Assembly (NCBI GenBank): GCA_002077065.1
Contig: NAJO01000019.1
Location: 434,001-498,000 of the forward strand
Direction of reading: 5' to 3'
From: Cryoendolithus antarcticus
Lineage: Eukaryota > Ascomycota > Dothideomycetes > Cladosporiales > Cladosporiaceae
Length of the DNA: 64,000 bases
Made by a program: the position numbers and the translations under genes. This document shows positions 11,402 to 20,576 of this stretch, one piece after another. The notes beneath the pieces are model-generated. The model made no database searches. It was not told the DNA's origin and was given only the letters and a program-made list of their open reading frames with translations. Numbering within the stretch: position 1 is the first letter of the stretch; every line of letters begins with the position of its first letter.

Positions 11402-12145
11402 TCAAATTGGCGCCCTTGCCGCAGCCTCTCCACCCACATCTCCCTCAGCCCCTTCATCCGCGACAGCAACGCAGACGGCAGTCGCATACTGCCCATCGTG
11501 ACTTATACTAACCCTGACCACAATCCCAGGCCCAGCTTTGGGCTTCCCACTCACGACCTCAGAACTACTTCCATCGGCATCTGCTTCATCACCTTCATGC
11601 TTCGCCGTCTCCACAGCTTCATCAATAACATGACTCAGAGTGCCCAAGGAGAATTGCTCGGTTTCCTGTCGCTCGTCCAAAACGACACCGTAGATCTTCC
11701 GCGATTCTTTCGCGACCAATATTTGCACCTCTTGCATACTGAGATCGCGCCAATGACATGCCTTTATGACCGCCTCCTTCGCTGCCCAGCGTCCGGCCAA
11801 GTGCCGCGATATGTAGATGATGTGGGCATGGGGATGCTTTGCTACATCTTCCGTGGGAGCATTGCTGTGTTGCTCCAGAGCGCTGATCGACGGACCGTAA
11901 GTTTTGTTGAAGCTGTATCGCTCGACTGGTGTGAGGATGCGCCGTGTGAAGTGATGCACGCGCTTTATTGCGTCGGCGCGGACAGGTAGTGGTCCGAGAT
12001 CTGTCGCGGCTGATCTGATGACAGGACCTCGTGATCGAGGAGTTTGTGGTATTCTGCGGTTGATGATGTGGCTGATGCGTGATATCGTGCAGATATCGGT
12101 GCCTACGCCTAGCGCGGGCATTGGGAAGGGCCGGAGGCCAGGCAT
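11402..12145 (-). CDS. PPT2: Mitochondrial-type holo-[acyl-carrier-protein] synthase (4'-phosphopantetheinyl transferase)
   Basis: Single exon, 247 residues, longer than bacterial AcpS (about 125) as is usual for fungal PPT2. The three AcpS landmarks are in order. GVGTDIC near residue 13 carries the Mg-binding Asp. AGRWAAKEAVIKA around residue 117 is the (W/F)xxKEA motif with catalytic Lys-Glu. VRVSISHDGQYATAVC near residue 210 matches the C-terminal SxSH motif. An insertion rich in acidic and Ser residues sits between the last two (about 165-205). Known role: transfers phosphopantetheine from CoA to the mitochondrial acyl carrier protein, needed for mitochondrial fatty acid and lipoate synthesis. 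Neighbouring genes ATP19 and MTFP1 are also mitochondrial, though this may be chance. No N-terminal presequence is obvious. Confidence 0.88.
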   Translation of the reverse strand: MPGLRPFPMPALGVGTDICTISRISHIINRRIPQTPRSRGPVIRSAATDLGPLPVRADAIKRVHHFTRRILTPVERYSFNKTYGPSISALEQHSNAPTEDVAKHPHAHIIYISRHLAGRWAAKEAVIKACHWRDLSMQEVQILVAKESRKIYGVVLDERQETEQFSLGTLSHVIDEAVETAKHEGDEADADGSSSEVVSGKPKAGPGIVVRVSISHDGQYATAVCVAVADEGAEGDVGGEAAARAPI

Positions 12146-12459
12146 GGTGGAGTGCGGTGTGGGAGCGTGATATGTATAAGCTATATCAGAGTACTAAGTG
12201 AACACAGCTATAGGCTGAAGACCGAAACTTGACAGGGGTCAACAACGCGCGCTTTTTGCGCAGGTTTCTAATCATGCGGAGGGAGAGGCGGAGTATTCGA
12301 TGCCGGTGTCACGACTTTATGTACATATATCGCGTTACAGCTTCGTTCGCCCAGATTTGCACCTCTCGTCTGCCATTGGAAGGCAGCACAGTCCCGACGA
12401 ACTCGCACCTGTCCCCTGCAATCATTCCATCCTGATCTGAACTCAAATTCACATGGCGC

Positions 12460-12898
12460 CTATTGCTTGACTGCGTTTGCCGACCCTTCCCGCTTTGCCG
12501 CATCTCCATCTGCGTTCTTCAAGAATTGCCTAGCCAACAGTCAGTTCACACTGCTCGTCCGACCGTTCAAAACCCCCTTCTCCACAGTCTCGTAGATGTG
12601 TCCCAGCTCTTCAGGCTCTTGTCGGTCTGCCAGGGGCAACGTACTGAATGAAGTCCTCCTCGGGCTTGCTCGATGCGTTCAAAGGTGGTGATGTAGCCAT
12701 GGGCTTCTTGCTGCCGCCCATCATGAGGAATGTGCCTGCAAATACCGAGCCAAGGGTGGCCATGGCGAGCTATTTGGAACGCTGCGTTAGTTCCACTGCT
12801 AATGAAGGCGCATCATGCCTTGGGCTCGGGGTCTTTGCGGGGGGTCGTACGTAGTGGGAGCCGACTTGCATGCCGGCGACTTTGTACATTGCGACCAT
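12460..12898 (-). CDS. ATP19: Mitochondrial ATP synthase subunit k (ATP19), three small exons
   Basis: Assembled by hand from exons 12898-12851, 12769-12645 and 12529-12460 (48+125+70 nt), encoding 80 residues. Introns of 81 and 115 nt have GTACG donors and TAG acceptors and keep frame. The product begins MVAMYKVAGMQVGSHY, continues with a hydrophobic segment (LAMATLGSVFAGTFLMMGG) and ends in an acidic/basic tail with EEDFIQQFLKNADGD. This matches fungal Atp19: an N-terminal VGSHYLA motif, one membrane span, and a conserved E-E-x-FI-x-x-FLK helix. Known role: dimer-specific subunit of F1Fo ATP synthase in the inner membrane. It lies head-to-head with MTFP1 with 387 bp between start codons, implying a shared promoter. 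Confidence 0.85.
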
Positions 12899-13027
12899 CT
12901 TTGCGGCTAGTTCGGGGGCTGTGTGAGAGGTGGTGAGTCGGGGTAGGCGTGAGAATCGAGGATACAATGGTTCTCAATGGCTCTGGACTGTCTTCGCGAT
13001 GCTGTTGTCGAAGCTCGAGGTTCAAAA

Positions 13028-13045
13028 TAGGGTTAGGGTTCAGGG
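13028..13045 (+). promoter_or_regulatory. Telomere-repeat-like (telobox-like) element in the ATP19-MTFP1 divergent promoter
   Basis: The sequence TAGGGTTAGGGTTCAGGG holds two exact TTAGGG-phase units and one variant. It lies about 130 bp upstream of ATP19 and 240 bp upstream of MTFP1. In yeasts such motifs bind Rap1- or Tbf1-type factors; that this one does is inference. Confidence 0.4.
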
Positions 13046-13285
13046 CAGAGCCGGAACCTTGAGCCAGCTCGCGAGAGCGACATCCGAGCGCGCCCGAGGC
13101 CTGACTCCAGACCAAGCAGCTGTAGCTACAGACCACCTGTTAGCAGTCCTATAGAACTAGTAGGCAGCATCTATAGACCTTCGCCGCCTGTTACAAGCTT
13201 CGCATCAGACTCGTCAGCAGGTCTCACGGCCCCACGAGCAGAACCCACCTTACTACACAAGCTCGAGCGCGCACACCCACCGACC

Positions 13286-14197
13286 ATGCCCGCTAAAGCC
13301 CCCCAAGACCCTCTCGCGGACATCGAACACACACGCTCCGAACCTCGTCCCGACTTCTCGCAACCTATCCCTCGGAAACCCCTTCCCGCAGATCTACAAG
13401 AGAAGATTGACAACGAATCCACCTGGACTTCCATATACGAAGGTCACGCTTCGGAGTCCACAGATAGCTCAGTCCGATACGCCGCATACGCATCCCGCTT
13501 CCGCACGATCTTAGTCTCCGCACAACGCTATGTAGCGTACACGAGTGATATAGGGGAAAGCTTCAGGCCGATCGCACACCCAAATGCCGTGAGAGCTGCG
13601 TACGGTGTGAGCTGGGCATATCTGATTGGTGATGTGAGCTATGAGGGTTACAAGGCATACCTGAGGAATCAGAGGGCGCTGCATCCGGAGCTGGCTGAAG
13701 GCAAGGTGGAGGGGATGGCGAGTGCGGTGAAGGGGACGGTGGAGGACAAGAGCAGTGCTGATAAGGTACTGGAGAAGCCTGTCGGTCAGGAGCTAGTGAG
13801 CGGAAGTCTTGGAGCACAGTCAATGCAAGGCAGAGTCGTGCCAATCGAGGACTACCGAGCTGTAATGGTGCAGCGTGCTGTGTTCCAGAGCATTGCTTCC
13901 ATGGGACTGCCGGCATTCACGATACACAGTATTGTGAGGTACTCCGGGCGAGCGCTCAAGAACGCCAAGAACGTCAGGATACGAACCTGGGGTCCTATCG
14001 GACTCGGTCTAGCTGCTGTGCCTGCGCTGCCGTTCCTCTTCGATCAGCCGGTTGAGTCGGTCACGGAGTGGGTGTTCCACAAGGGCTTCGAAGCTGTGGG
14101 TGGACCGAGTGCAGTGGGACATACGCCAGATACTGGAAGGCAGCGCCTTGATGACGCTACAAGTCGAGCAGGAAAGGGCAAGGAGAAGGAGCTGTAG
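13286..14197 (+). CDS. MTFP1: Mitochondrial fission process protein 1 (MTFP1/MTP18 family)
   Basis: Single exon, 303 residues. The family core is split in two. Residues about 63-130 (VRYAAYASRFRTILVSAQRYVAYTSDIGESFRPI, then the GVSWAYLIGDVSYEGYKAY segment) match the first MTP18 block. Residues about 195-275 (RAVFQSIASMGLPAFTIHSIV, then WGPIGLGLAAVPALPFLFDQPVE) match the second, with three to four membrane-associated helices. Between them is a fungal-specific charged insertion. Known role of the family: inner-membrane protein required for mitochondrial fission and integrity. The start at 13286 precedes a disordered, proline-rich 60-residue leader. The gene shares a short divergent promoter with ATP19. 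Confidence 0.88.
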   Translation: MPAKAPQDPLADIEHTRSEPRPDFSQPIPRKPLPADLQEKIDNESTWTSIYEGHASESTDSSVRYAAYASRFRTILVSAQRYVAYTSDIGESFRPIAHPNAVRAAYGVSWAYLIGDVSYEGYKAYLRNQRALHPELAEGKVEGMASAVKGTVEDKSSADKVLEKPVGQELVSGSLGAQSMQGRVVPIEDYRAVMVQRAVFQSIASMGLPAFTIHSIVRYSGRALKNAKNVRIRTWGPIGLGLAAVPALPFLFDQPVESVTEWVFHKGFEAVGGPSAVGHTPDTGRQRLDDATSRAGKGKEKEL

Positions 14198-14524
14198 TGC
14201 AGCCTACCAGCTCGATCGTTAGCCAAGGGTAAGATACTCGACTCGATTTGTACATATGTCGAAATCTGGGCCGAAGTGCTCGCTCTACACTCGGAGGCTG
14301 ATCATTCTTGCGCCGCTGTAACCGATCTCGTATCACTTTTCACCACCTTGGATGGTTCAGGAGAGCACCTCGCCGCTTCTTATCAAGCAAGCCAGTATCA
14401 CCATCGGACAGGTGGCCTCTTCGACCAGCATCAGGCTCCCACTTCATGTCCAATTTGATTTTCATTACCTTGTGCTGTGCAAGGTGCACTTAACATTCAC
14501 TTAACGTTCATTCAAGAATTAGAA

Positions 14525-15244
14525 ATGGAAACATCAGAGGTGATGAATGAGCCTCCCCCATTCCTGCGCCTCCCTGCCGAACTCCGCGATGCGATCTTTT
14601 CACACGTGTTCGAGGATGCCAGTCACAAGCTCTACGCCCGCCCGCGTGCAGTCACGACTGCCCTTGGAGTACACACACATGAACGGTCAGCGGTCTCGGC
14701 GATCGCCCCTCTGCTGATCTGTCGCACACTGTACCCGAGCGTACTCGACGCGCTGTACGAAGTAGCTACCTTCGAGCTCCTTACCAATCCCTGCCGGCCA
14801 AATCCGTACATCTGCGACCACATCACATCAATCTTGCCCAACCTACACAAGCTCAAGAACGTAATTATGCATGTGGACAACGTACCGCACTGGTCTGAGC
14901 ATTGCCGCCGGTGCTATCGTGGATCTTACGATGACATCGCAGCGGAGATGCTAAGCCAAGTGCCGCATGCGAGTCAGCTCTCACGTATTACGTTGTCATT
15001 CAATCGCAATGACAAAGCGATGTGGAGGCATGGCGAAGGTATGCTAGAAGCTTTGCGATTATTGGCCGGCCAGGCGACTATGAGTGTAACCTGGCAGCCT
15101 GGTATTGTGGAGCAGAATAACGCAAGTTCTGTCTGGCTGCCTGTCATTGTGGAGCAGAGTAGGGATGGACTGCGATCACCTGCATGCATGCAGTGCGAGA
15201 GGCTGAGACGGGCGTGGGCGTGCTTAAGGACTGCGCATACTTGA
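14525..15244 (+). CDS. Small F-box-like protein, paralogue of the 15669 gene
   Basis: Single exon, 239 residues. Near the N-terminus is FLRLPAELRDAIFSHVFEDA, an F-box-like LP-x-E-L-R-x-x-IF-x-x-VFE motif common in dothideomycete proteins of the small 'F-box-like/2EXR-like' type. Middle region contains IAPLLICRTLYPSVLDALYE and a segment LPNLHKLKNVIMHVDN that is typical of the strand-helix repeat after this motif. The C-terminus ends with two similar short blocks, each containing WQPGIVEQ or WLPVIVEQ, an internal duplication. No catalytic residues. Known or inferred role: possible substrate adaptor for SCF ligases, unproven. A tandem paralogue starts 425 bp downstream and a dead copy lies about 4 kb upstream. 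Confidence 0.7.
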   Translation: METSEVMNEPPPFLRLPAELRDAIFSHVFEDASHKLYARPRAVTTALGVHTHERSAVSAIAPLLICRTLYPSVLDALYEVATFELLTNPCRPNPYICDHITSILPNLHKLKNVIMHVDNVPHWSEHCRRCYRGSYDDIAAEMLSQVPHASQLSRITLSFNRNDKAMWRHGEGMLEALRLLAGQATMSVTWQPGIVEQNNASSVWLPVIVEQSRDGLRSPACMQCERLRRAWACLRTAHT

Positions 15245-15668
15245 TTTGATCCCTAACGGGGCGCTTGAGTGTGGCTGGCGGAAGTGGAGAGGCTGCCTTA
15301 GATAGAGCTGCACAGGCTGTGCTTCTAATCGAAGCAGATCGAGACAGCAGACGAAGCGCTCATGGGAATTGAGAGACGCTGACGCAGAGTGGTGGACCAG
15401 TGCTACACGAAGCCGGAAACATGAAGAGGAGTATGCGCAGATTATCAGAAACGATCATCTGCTCCTGCCCTCCATCTCCTTAGCGTACCTTCCTCACTCA
15501 GCATACATCTGTAACACGCACAGCCACGAAGACCAGATTAGCTTATCAAAACCTCACTGACTGATTCCGGATCACTAAACCTCTGAACAAGACACGGGAC
15601 TACATCTCGTACATCATCGCACTATAGACATTACGAGTAACGCATCGACGTGCACTCCATCGTCCACA

Positions 15669-16307
15669 ATGGCAGGATCAAACGATCCGCATACTCCTCC
15701 GATCCTCCGCCTGCCTACTGAGCTGCATAATGCAATTTTCGCAATCGTCTTCGAAGACGGAATCTACAAGCTCTATGGCAAACCACACTGGACCGACGCT
15801 TCACCCCGAGGAGAGCCGAAGCCGACAGTGGGAGGAACCGATGCCCTGCTTATGTGCAAAAGCATACATCTCAGCGCCATCGACACACTGTACAAGATGA
15901 CTGCCTTGGAATTCCAGCTGACTAGCTTCCATGCGAAGCCAAGTGTCTGCCCTAATCGACAGATAGAGCTTCCGGCGCGCCACAAGATCCAGAAAGTCAC
16001 AGCGCACGTGTGGAACTTGGGTCTCTGGCGAATCTGGTACGACGGGGATTTCTCCAGCGCAGCTTCGGACATTCTGAAACAGATCCCCTACGCGGGCCGG
16101 CTATCGCAGATGGATCTCCACGTGAGTGTCGGACACTGCAGAGTTGGTCCTGATGTGATGAAGCTCGAGAGTGCCATGCAAGAAGTGTTAGGAGGAACAG
16201 TCATCAAGACGCTGCTGTCATCCGAAGGGCCGAGCTGGTGTACGAGGCACAGACGTGGGCCTGATGCCATATTCAGAGTCAGCTGGCCTCATGTGGGCAT
16301 TGTCTAG
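15669..16307 (+). CDS. Small F-box-like protein, tandem paralogue
   Basis: Single exon, 212 residues. Starts with ILRLPTELHNAIFAIVFEDG, sharing the F-box-like motif of the upstream gene. Further matches: KLYGKP versus KLYARP, ALLMCKSIHLSAIDTLYK versus PLLICRTLYPSVLDALYE, HKIQKVTAHV versus HKLKNVIMHV, and ILKQIPYAGRLSQMDL versus MLSQVPHASQLSRITL. Identity is moderate, so the duplication is not recent. No enzymatic motif. Function unknown; a role as an F-box adaptor is only suggested by the N-terminal motif. The two intact copies share orientation and are separated by 424 bases of non-coding sequence. Confidence 0.7.
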   Translation: MAGSNDPHTPPILRLPTELHNAIFAIVFEDGIYKLYGKPHWTDASPRGEPKPTVGGTDALLMCKSIHLSAIDTLYKMTALEFQLTSFHAKPSVCPNRQIELPARHKIQKVTAHVWNLGLWRIWYDGDFSSAASDILKQIPYAGRLSQMDLHVSVGHCRVGPDVMKLESAMQEVLGGTVIKTLLSSEGPSWCTRHRRGPDAIFRVSWPHVGIV

Positions 16308-16823
16308 AGCTCGGATTGCCAGGCGCGAGCGTGCCTCAGGACTGCGTATATGTGAAGGCCGCACAAGATACGTGAGAAGGGATGGAAAGGAGCGTTTGAC
16401 ACAATCTTGACAGATCCCTGACTAGTACCTCGTTGGGTTGACGATCATTTGAGGCGCATGATGTAGCCTGTATGATGCAGGAAAGGGAGGGCGGAAATGC
16501 GAACCATCGAACGGGGAAGACCATGCCTGAGAGCATTGACGCTTGACGGAGGATGGATACCATCGAACCTGGTATCTCTCACAGATAGCACGGATATCAC
16601 TTGAGTGCGGTCCAACATATCCTAGCGTCAAGTGTTGTAGAAGTGGTAGAAGATGCCTTGCCCGAGACCAGGTTAACTCCAGGGCGAGGGTTATGGACGG
16701 CTAGATCCGACGTGATCGTTTATCAGATTGTGACCTCGAAATCTTGGCCGGCTCGTACATTTTCTCGACCGCTGCAGACGGCACTGTCATACCACTACCA
16801 CTCCCCACCCACCCACCGCCGCC
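16308..16823. other. Intergenic region upstream of NOG1
   Basis: About 515 bases holding the 3' end of the F-box-like gene and the NOG1 promoter and 5' leader. A pyrimidine/CACC-rich stretch lies directly before the NOG1 start. No gene seen. Confidence 0.5.
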
Positions 16824-18859
16824 ATGAAGACGACCTGGAAAGAGATCGCGCCAGTACCTACCTCACAGGAGTTCCTCGACATAGTCCTCTCCCGCACCCA
16901 ACGACGCCTCCCCACCCAAATCCGCTCTGGTTTCGCCATAACCCGAATCCGCTCCTTCTACATTCGCAAGGTCAAGTACACAGCCGAGACCTTCAGCGAG
17001 AAGCTACAAGCCATCCTCGATGGATTCCCGCGACTCAACGACATTCACCCATTCCACAAGGATCTGCTGAACACACTCTACGATGCGGATCATTTCAGGA
17101 TTGCGCTGGGTCAGTGCAACACGGCGAAGGGATTGATCGAGACGGTCAGCAGAGATTACATCAGGTTGTTGAAGTATGGCAACAGCTTGTTCCAGTGCAA
17201 GCAGCTAAAGCGTGCGGCTCTGGGGCGCATGGCGACGATATGCAAGAGATTGAAGGATCCGTTGCTGTATCTTGATCAGGTGCGACAGCATCTGGGTCGC
17301 CTGCCTGCGATCGACCCCAACACACGCACACTGTTGATCTGCGGATACCCAAATGTGGGCAAGTCTTCGTTCCTTAAGAACATCTCGCGCGCGGATGTGG
17401 ACGTGCAGCCGTATGCTTTCACAACGAAGAGTCTGTTCGTCGGGCACTTCGACTACAAGATGCTGCGATTCCAGGCGATTGACACACCTGGTATCCTGGA
17501 TCACCCACTGGAGGAGATGAACACAATTGAGATGCAGAGTATCACTGCTATTGCACATCTGCGCAGTGCTATTCTGTATTTCATGGACTTGAGCGAGCAG
17601 TGCGGATACAGTGTACATGCGCAGATGGCGCTATTCCAAAGCATCAAGCCTCTTTTCGCCAACAAGCTGGTTTTCGTTGTGATCAACAAGATCGACATCA
17701 TGAAGCCCGAAGACTTGGACGAGGAGACTGCCGCCAAGTTGAAGGAATTGACACTGAGTGGCAACGTCGAGATCCTACAGCTATCCTGCGCAACCACCGA
17801 GGGTCTCATGAACGTCCGCAACGCTGTCTGCGATCGTCTAATCGCTGAGCGAAACGCAGCCAAGCTGAAGGCAGGCACGAACTCCCAAGGCGAAGTTACA
17901 GGCAGACTCGGCGACGTCCTCAAGAGAATCCACGTGGCACAACCTCTCGGCGGTATCGTGCGCGAAGCATACATCCCAGATGCTGTCAAGAACCGCATGA
18001 AGTACGACAAATCCGACCCGAACCGGCCCAAGCTCATGCGCGACGTCGAAGAGGAGAACGGTGGCGCAGGTGTTTTCAACATCAACCTCAAGGATCAATA
18101 CATGCTCGAGAACGACGAGTGGAAGCAAGACCGCATACCCGAGACCTTCAACGGGCAGAACGTCTACGACTTCATCGATCCTGATATTGACTCGAAACTT
18201 GCTGCTCTTGAAGAGGAGGAAGAGCGACTTCAAGCTGAAGGCTACTACGACGGCGAGGAGGAGCTAGAAAATGCCGAGGAGAGCGATCTGAAATACAAGG
18301 CTGAGCTGATCCGCGAGAAGCGCGCCCTGATCAGGAACGAGAACAAGGCGCGCAAATCGCTCAAGAACCGTGCCGTGATCCCTAGAAACAAGAAGTCTAT
18401 CCAACTCAACGCCATGGACTCGAAGCTGCAAGCAGCTGGCTACGACACCAACACACTCATGGAGCGCGCTCGCTCTATCAGCCGCGCGCCGCGTACTCGA
18501 ACGAGAGCTGAAAGCACGCCTGGAGGCGAGGACGGCGATGCGATGGATGTCGATCGGACGGATAAGCAGCGACTCAGGAGCAAATCACGGCCAGCGTCCC
18601 GGGCACCGAGTTCGAACAGGCGGGAGGAGAGTCTGGGTGGTGAGGCTGGACGGACAAAGGCCGAGAGGATGGCGAAGTTGGGACAGAAGCGGAATAACCA
18701 GCATGCTAGGCAGGGTGGTGAGTACTTGATTGTCTTGAGTGGAGTGGGTGAGATGGTGATGCTAACGTTTGTGCAGAGGCCGATCGTCACACGACTGCCA
18801 GTCTGTCCAAGTGGTTGTTGGCTGGCAAGAGGGGTATGGGTACTACGAGAAGTCGTTAA
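16824..18859 (+). CDS. NOG1: Nucleolar GTP-binding protein 1, 60S ribosome biogenesis GTPase
   Basis: Two exons, 16824-18717 and 18777-18859, with a 59-nt intron, giving 658 residues (yeast Nog1 has 647). The OBG-type G domain shows G1 GYPNVGKSS at about 172, the [20 protein letters not shown] segment, G3 DTPGILDHP and G4 NKID. The N-terminal helical bundle starts [19 protein letters not shown], as in all Nog1 proteins. C-terminal region is long, acidic then basic (NOGCT domain). The second exon encodes the conserved end [20 protein letters not shown]; without splicing the frame would run on into unrelated sequence, which fixes the intron. Known role: GTPase of nucleolar and nucleoplasmic pre-60S particles, binding at the peptide-exit tunnel region. 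Confidence 0.95.
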
Positions 18860-19318
18860 GAGATGCACTTCGATGGTGCACCTTAGTGAGTGTGAGCTAC
18901 GATGGCTTCATGTCTGCATGGCGTGGCGTTTGGCGCTCGAATGGCACCCTTCGATATCGGGTGAGCAACAGGCTGGGAATGGGAACGATCATAGATGGGC
19001 AGGGTCGTCAAATGGAGTCATGCAGATGCCTCCCATACGCGAAGTTGTTTGTAGACAGACATGTAAGGGGGTATCAGAAGTCTATCAAACCAGCTGCTGA
19101 TCAGCCGTCATCTTTCCATTGCACAGAATGCGATAGTGTCAAATCGTGCTGCTCCAGCTAAATCCATCGGCATTGTACTGCCCCGTTAGACTGATGCCAA
19201 GTCGAATGGCCCACGTTCTCATCGCATGGCCATCGTCCGCAACATGATATGGCGGCCGCGTGATACTTTCAACTCGTCCAGCTGCGGAATGTTGCGCTTA
19301 GTTATCAGATCCTGGGTC
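18860..19318. other. Intergenic region between convergent NOG1 and HD-domain genes
   Basis: About 460 bases of 3' flanks of two convergent genes. Open frames running through it are unspliced extensions of NOG1, not genes. Nothing else seen. Confidence 0.5.
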
Positions 19319-20197
19319 TCAGCTTTCCGTCGCAGCGCCGTTCCCTTGACCAGCCGTCATGGCCGCACTCCCATTCACACCCTCGTTCTTCCGATAATAC
19401 TCCTCCAACCCCTTTCTCAGCGCCTCCGGCGCCGCACTCCCATTTGTCCCCTCCACCCCACCACCGACCACCTTCCCGCCTTCCCCAACATCCCTCCCCT
19501 TTCCCCTCCAAAACCCTTCCCGCTCCTTCAAAATCTCGCTCGCCCATCCCTTACACACAACCCCCGTGACTCTCCCCGCCACCCACGCGAACTCCCCAAG
19601 ATCAAGCCTCCCCTCAGCATCCCGCTCATACTCCACCATTTGCAACAACAATTCAATCTTATCCACATCATGCACAAAATGCGCCTCCTCCGTCAAATCA
19701 TCCTCATACTCCCACCACAACTCCTTGATCTCCCTCCCCGCCTTCCCGCCCTCATAACCCCCAAGCAAATCCCCACACATCACCTCCATCGTCTCGCCCT
19801 CCCTCCTCCGCTTCTCAGCCTTACTCACGCCGTCAACGGGCGTGATATCCCCCACAAGCGCTTCAGCCATATCGTGCACGATCGCCAGCCGTGTGCACTT
19901 GTTCGTGTCCAGACTTGGGCGCAGGGAGGGGGGTATGAGGAGCGTAAGTATAGCCATGCGATACATATGGTCTGCTATTGACTCGCCGTTGTTGATGCCG
20001 AAGCGGCGCCATCCTTCGCGGGGGGTGGTTTTGAGGCGTTGGAGCAGGTGGAGGAAGGGGAGAGGACTAGAGGTGTGGGGTTGAGGGGGGTGGGTGAGGG
20101 TGGAGAGGATGGTTTGGGGTGACCATTGGGGTGAGGTGGTGGTGGTGGTGGTGATGGAAGAGGGGGGAGGGTCGTTGGAGGCGGTTGGTGGGGACAT
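19319..20197 (-). CDS. HD-domain 5'-deoxynucleotidase (HDDC2/YGK1 family)
   Basis: Single exon. From the preferred Met at 20197 the protein has 292 residues. A Ser/Thr/Pro-rich leader is followed by the HD domain: PREGWRRFGI, then ESIADHMYRMA (first metal His), AIVHDMAEALVGDITP (the HD pair), and DVDKIELLLQMVEYE (final Asp). An additional Gly-rich tail follows. The family hydrolyses deoxynucleoside 5'-monophosphates in the cytosol. The same frame stays open up to an ATG at 20455, which would add 86 residues without resemblance to the family; I prefer 20197 because relatives begin shortly before the LPFLHLLQRLKT segment. It lies head-to-head with HAUS6; only 121-379 bp separate the starts. Confidence 0.82.
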   Translation of the reverse strand: MSPPTASNDPPPSSITTTTTTSPQWSPQTILSTLTHPPQPHTSSPLPFLHLLQRLKTTPREGWRRFGINNGESIADHMYRMAILTLLIPPSLRPSLDTNKCTRLAIVHDMAEALVGDITPVDGVSKAEKRRREGETMEVMCGDLLGGYEGGKAGREIKELWWEYEDDLTEEAHFVHDVDKIELLLQMVEYERDAEGRLDLGEFAWVAGRVTGVVCKGWASEILKEREGFWRGKGRDVGEGGKVVGGGVEGTNGSAAPEALRKGLEEYYRKNEGVNGSAAMTAGQGNGAATES

Positions 20198-20576
20198 CGT
20201 TGTTTGGATGTGGAGGATGTGGGGTAGGGAGATGGGAATGTGGTATAGATGTCGCTTTTGTACCACTTGACCGATCTTTCTGCTTGCTTCGAGTAGCGCC
20301 TCGGGAGACTTTGCGTCGATAGCGAGACTGGCGACTCCGTTTGCTTGCTCGTCACGTTTGTTGGTACAAGACAAGACCACGCAAACCCTCTCGTTGATAA
20401 AGTTGTCGATCTCAAACAGTGACTGCCGCAGAGCCTCATCCGGCACTTGCTCCAACTGCCGGTGACAGGGATTAGGGAATGTTTACTCCCCTTCGTTGCC
20501 CATACCAGCAGCTTGGTTGATCTCTGCTCGGTGTGACTGATACTATGGCTGGGCATCGGAGGCACACTGTACTACC

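Noticed and set aside
18721..19100. C-terminal extension of NOG1 by reading through
   Set aside because: Splicing at 18717/18777 gives the conserved NOG1 C-terminus; the read-through is unlike the family.
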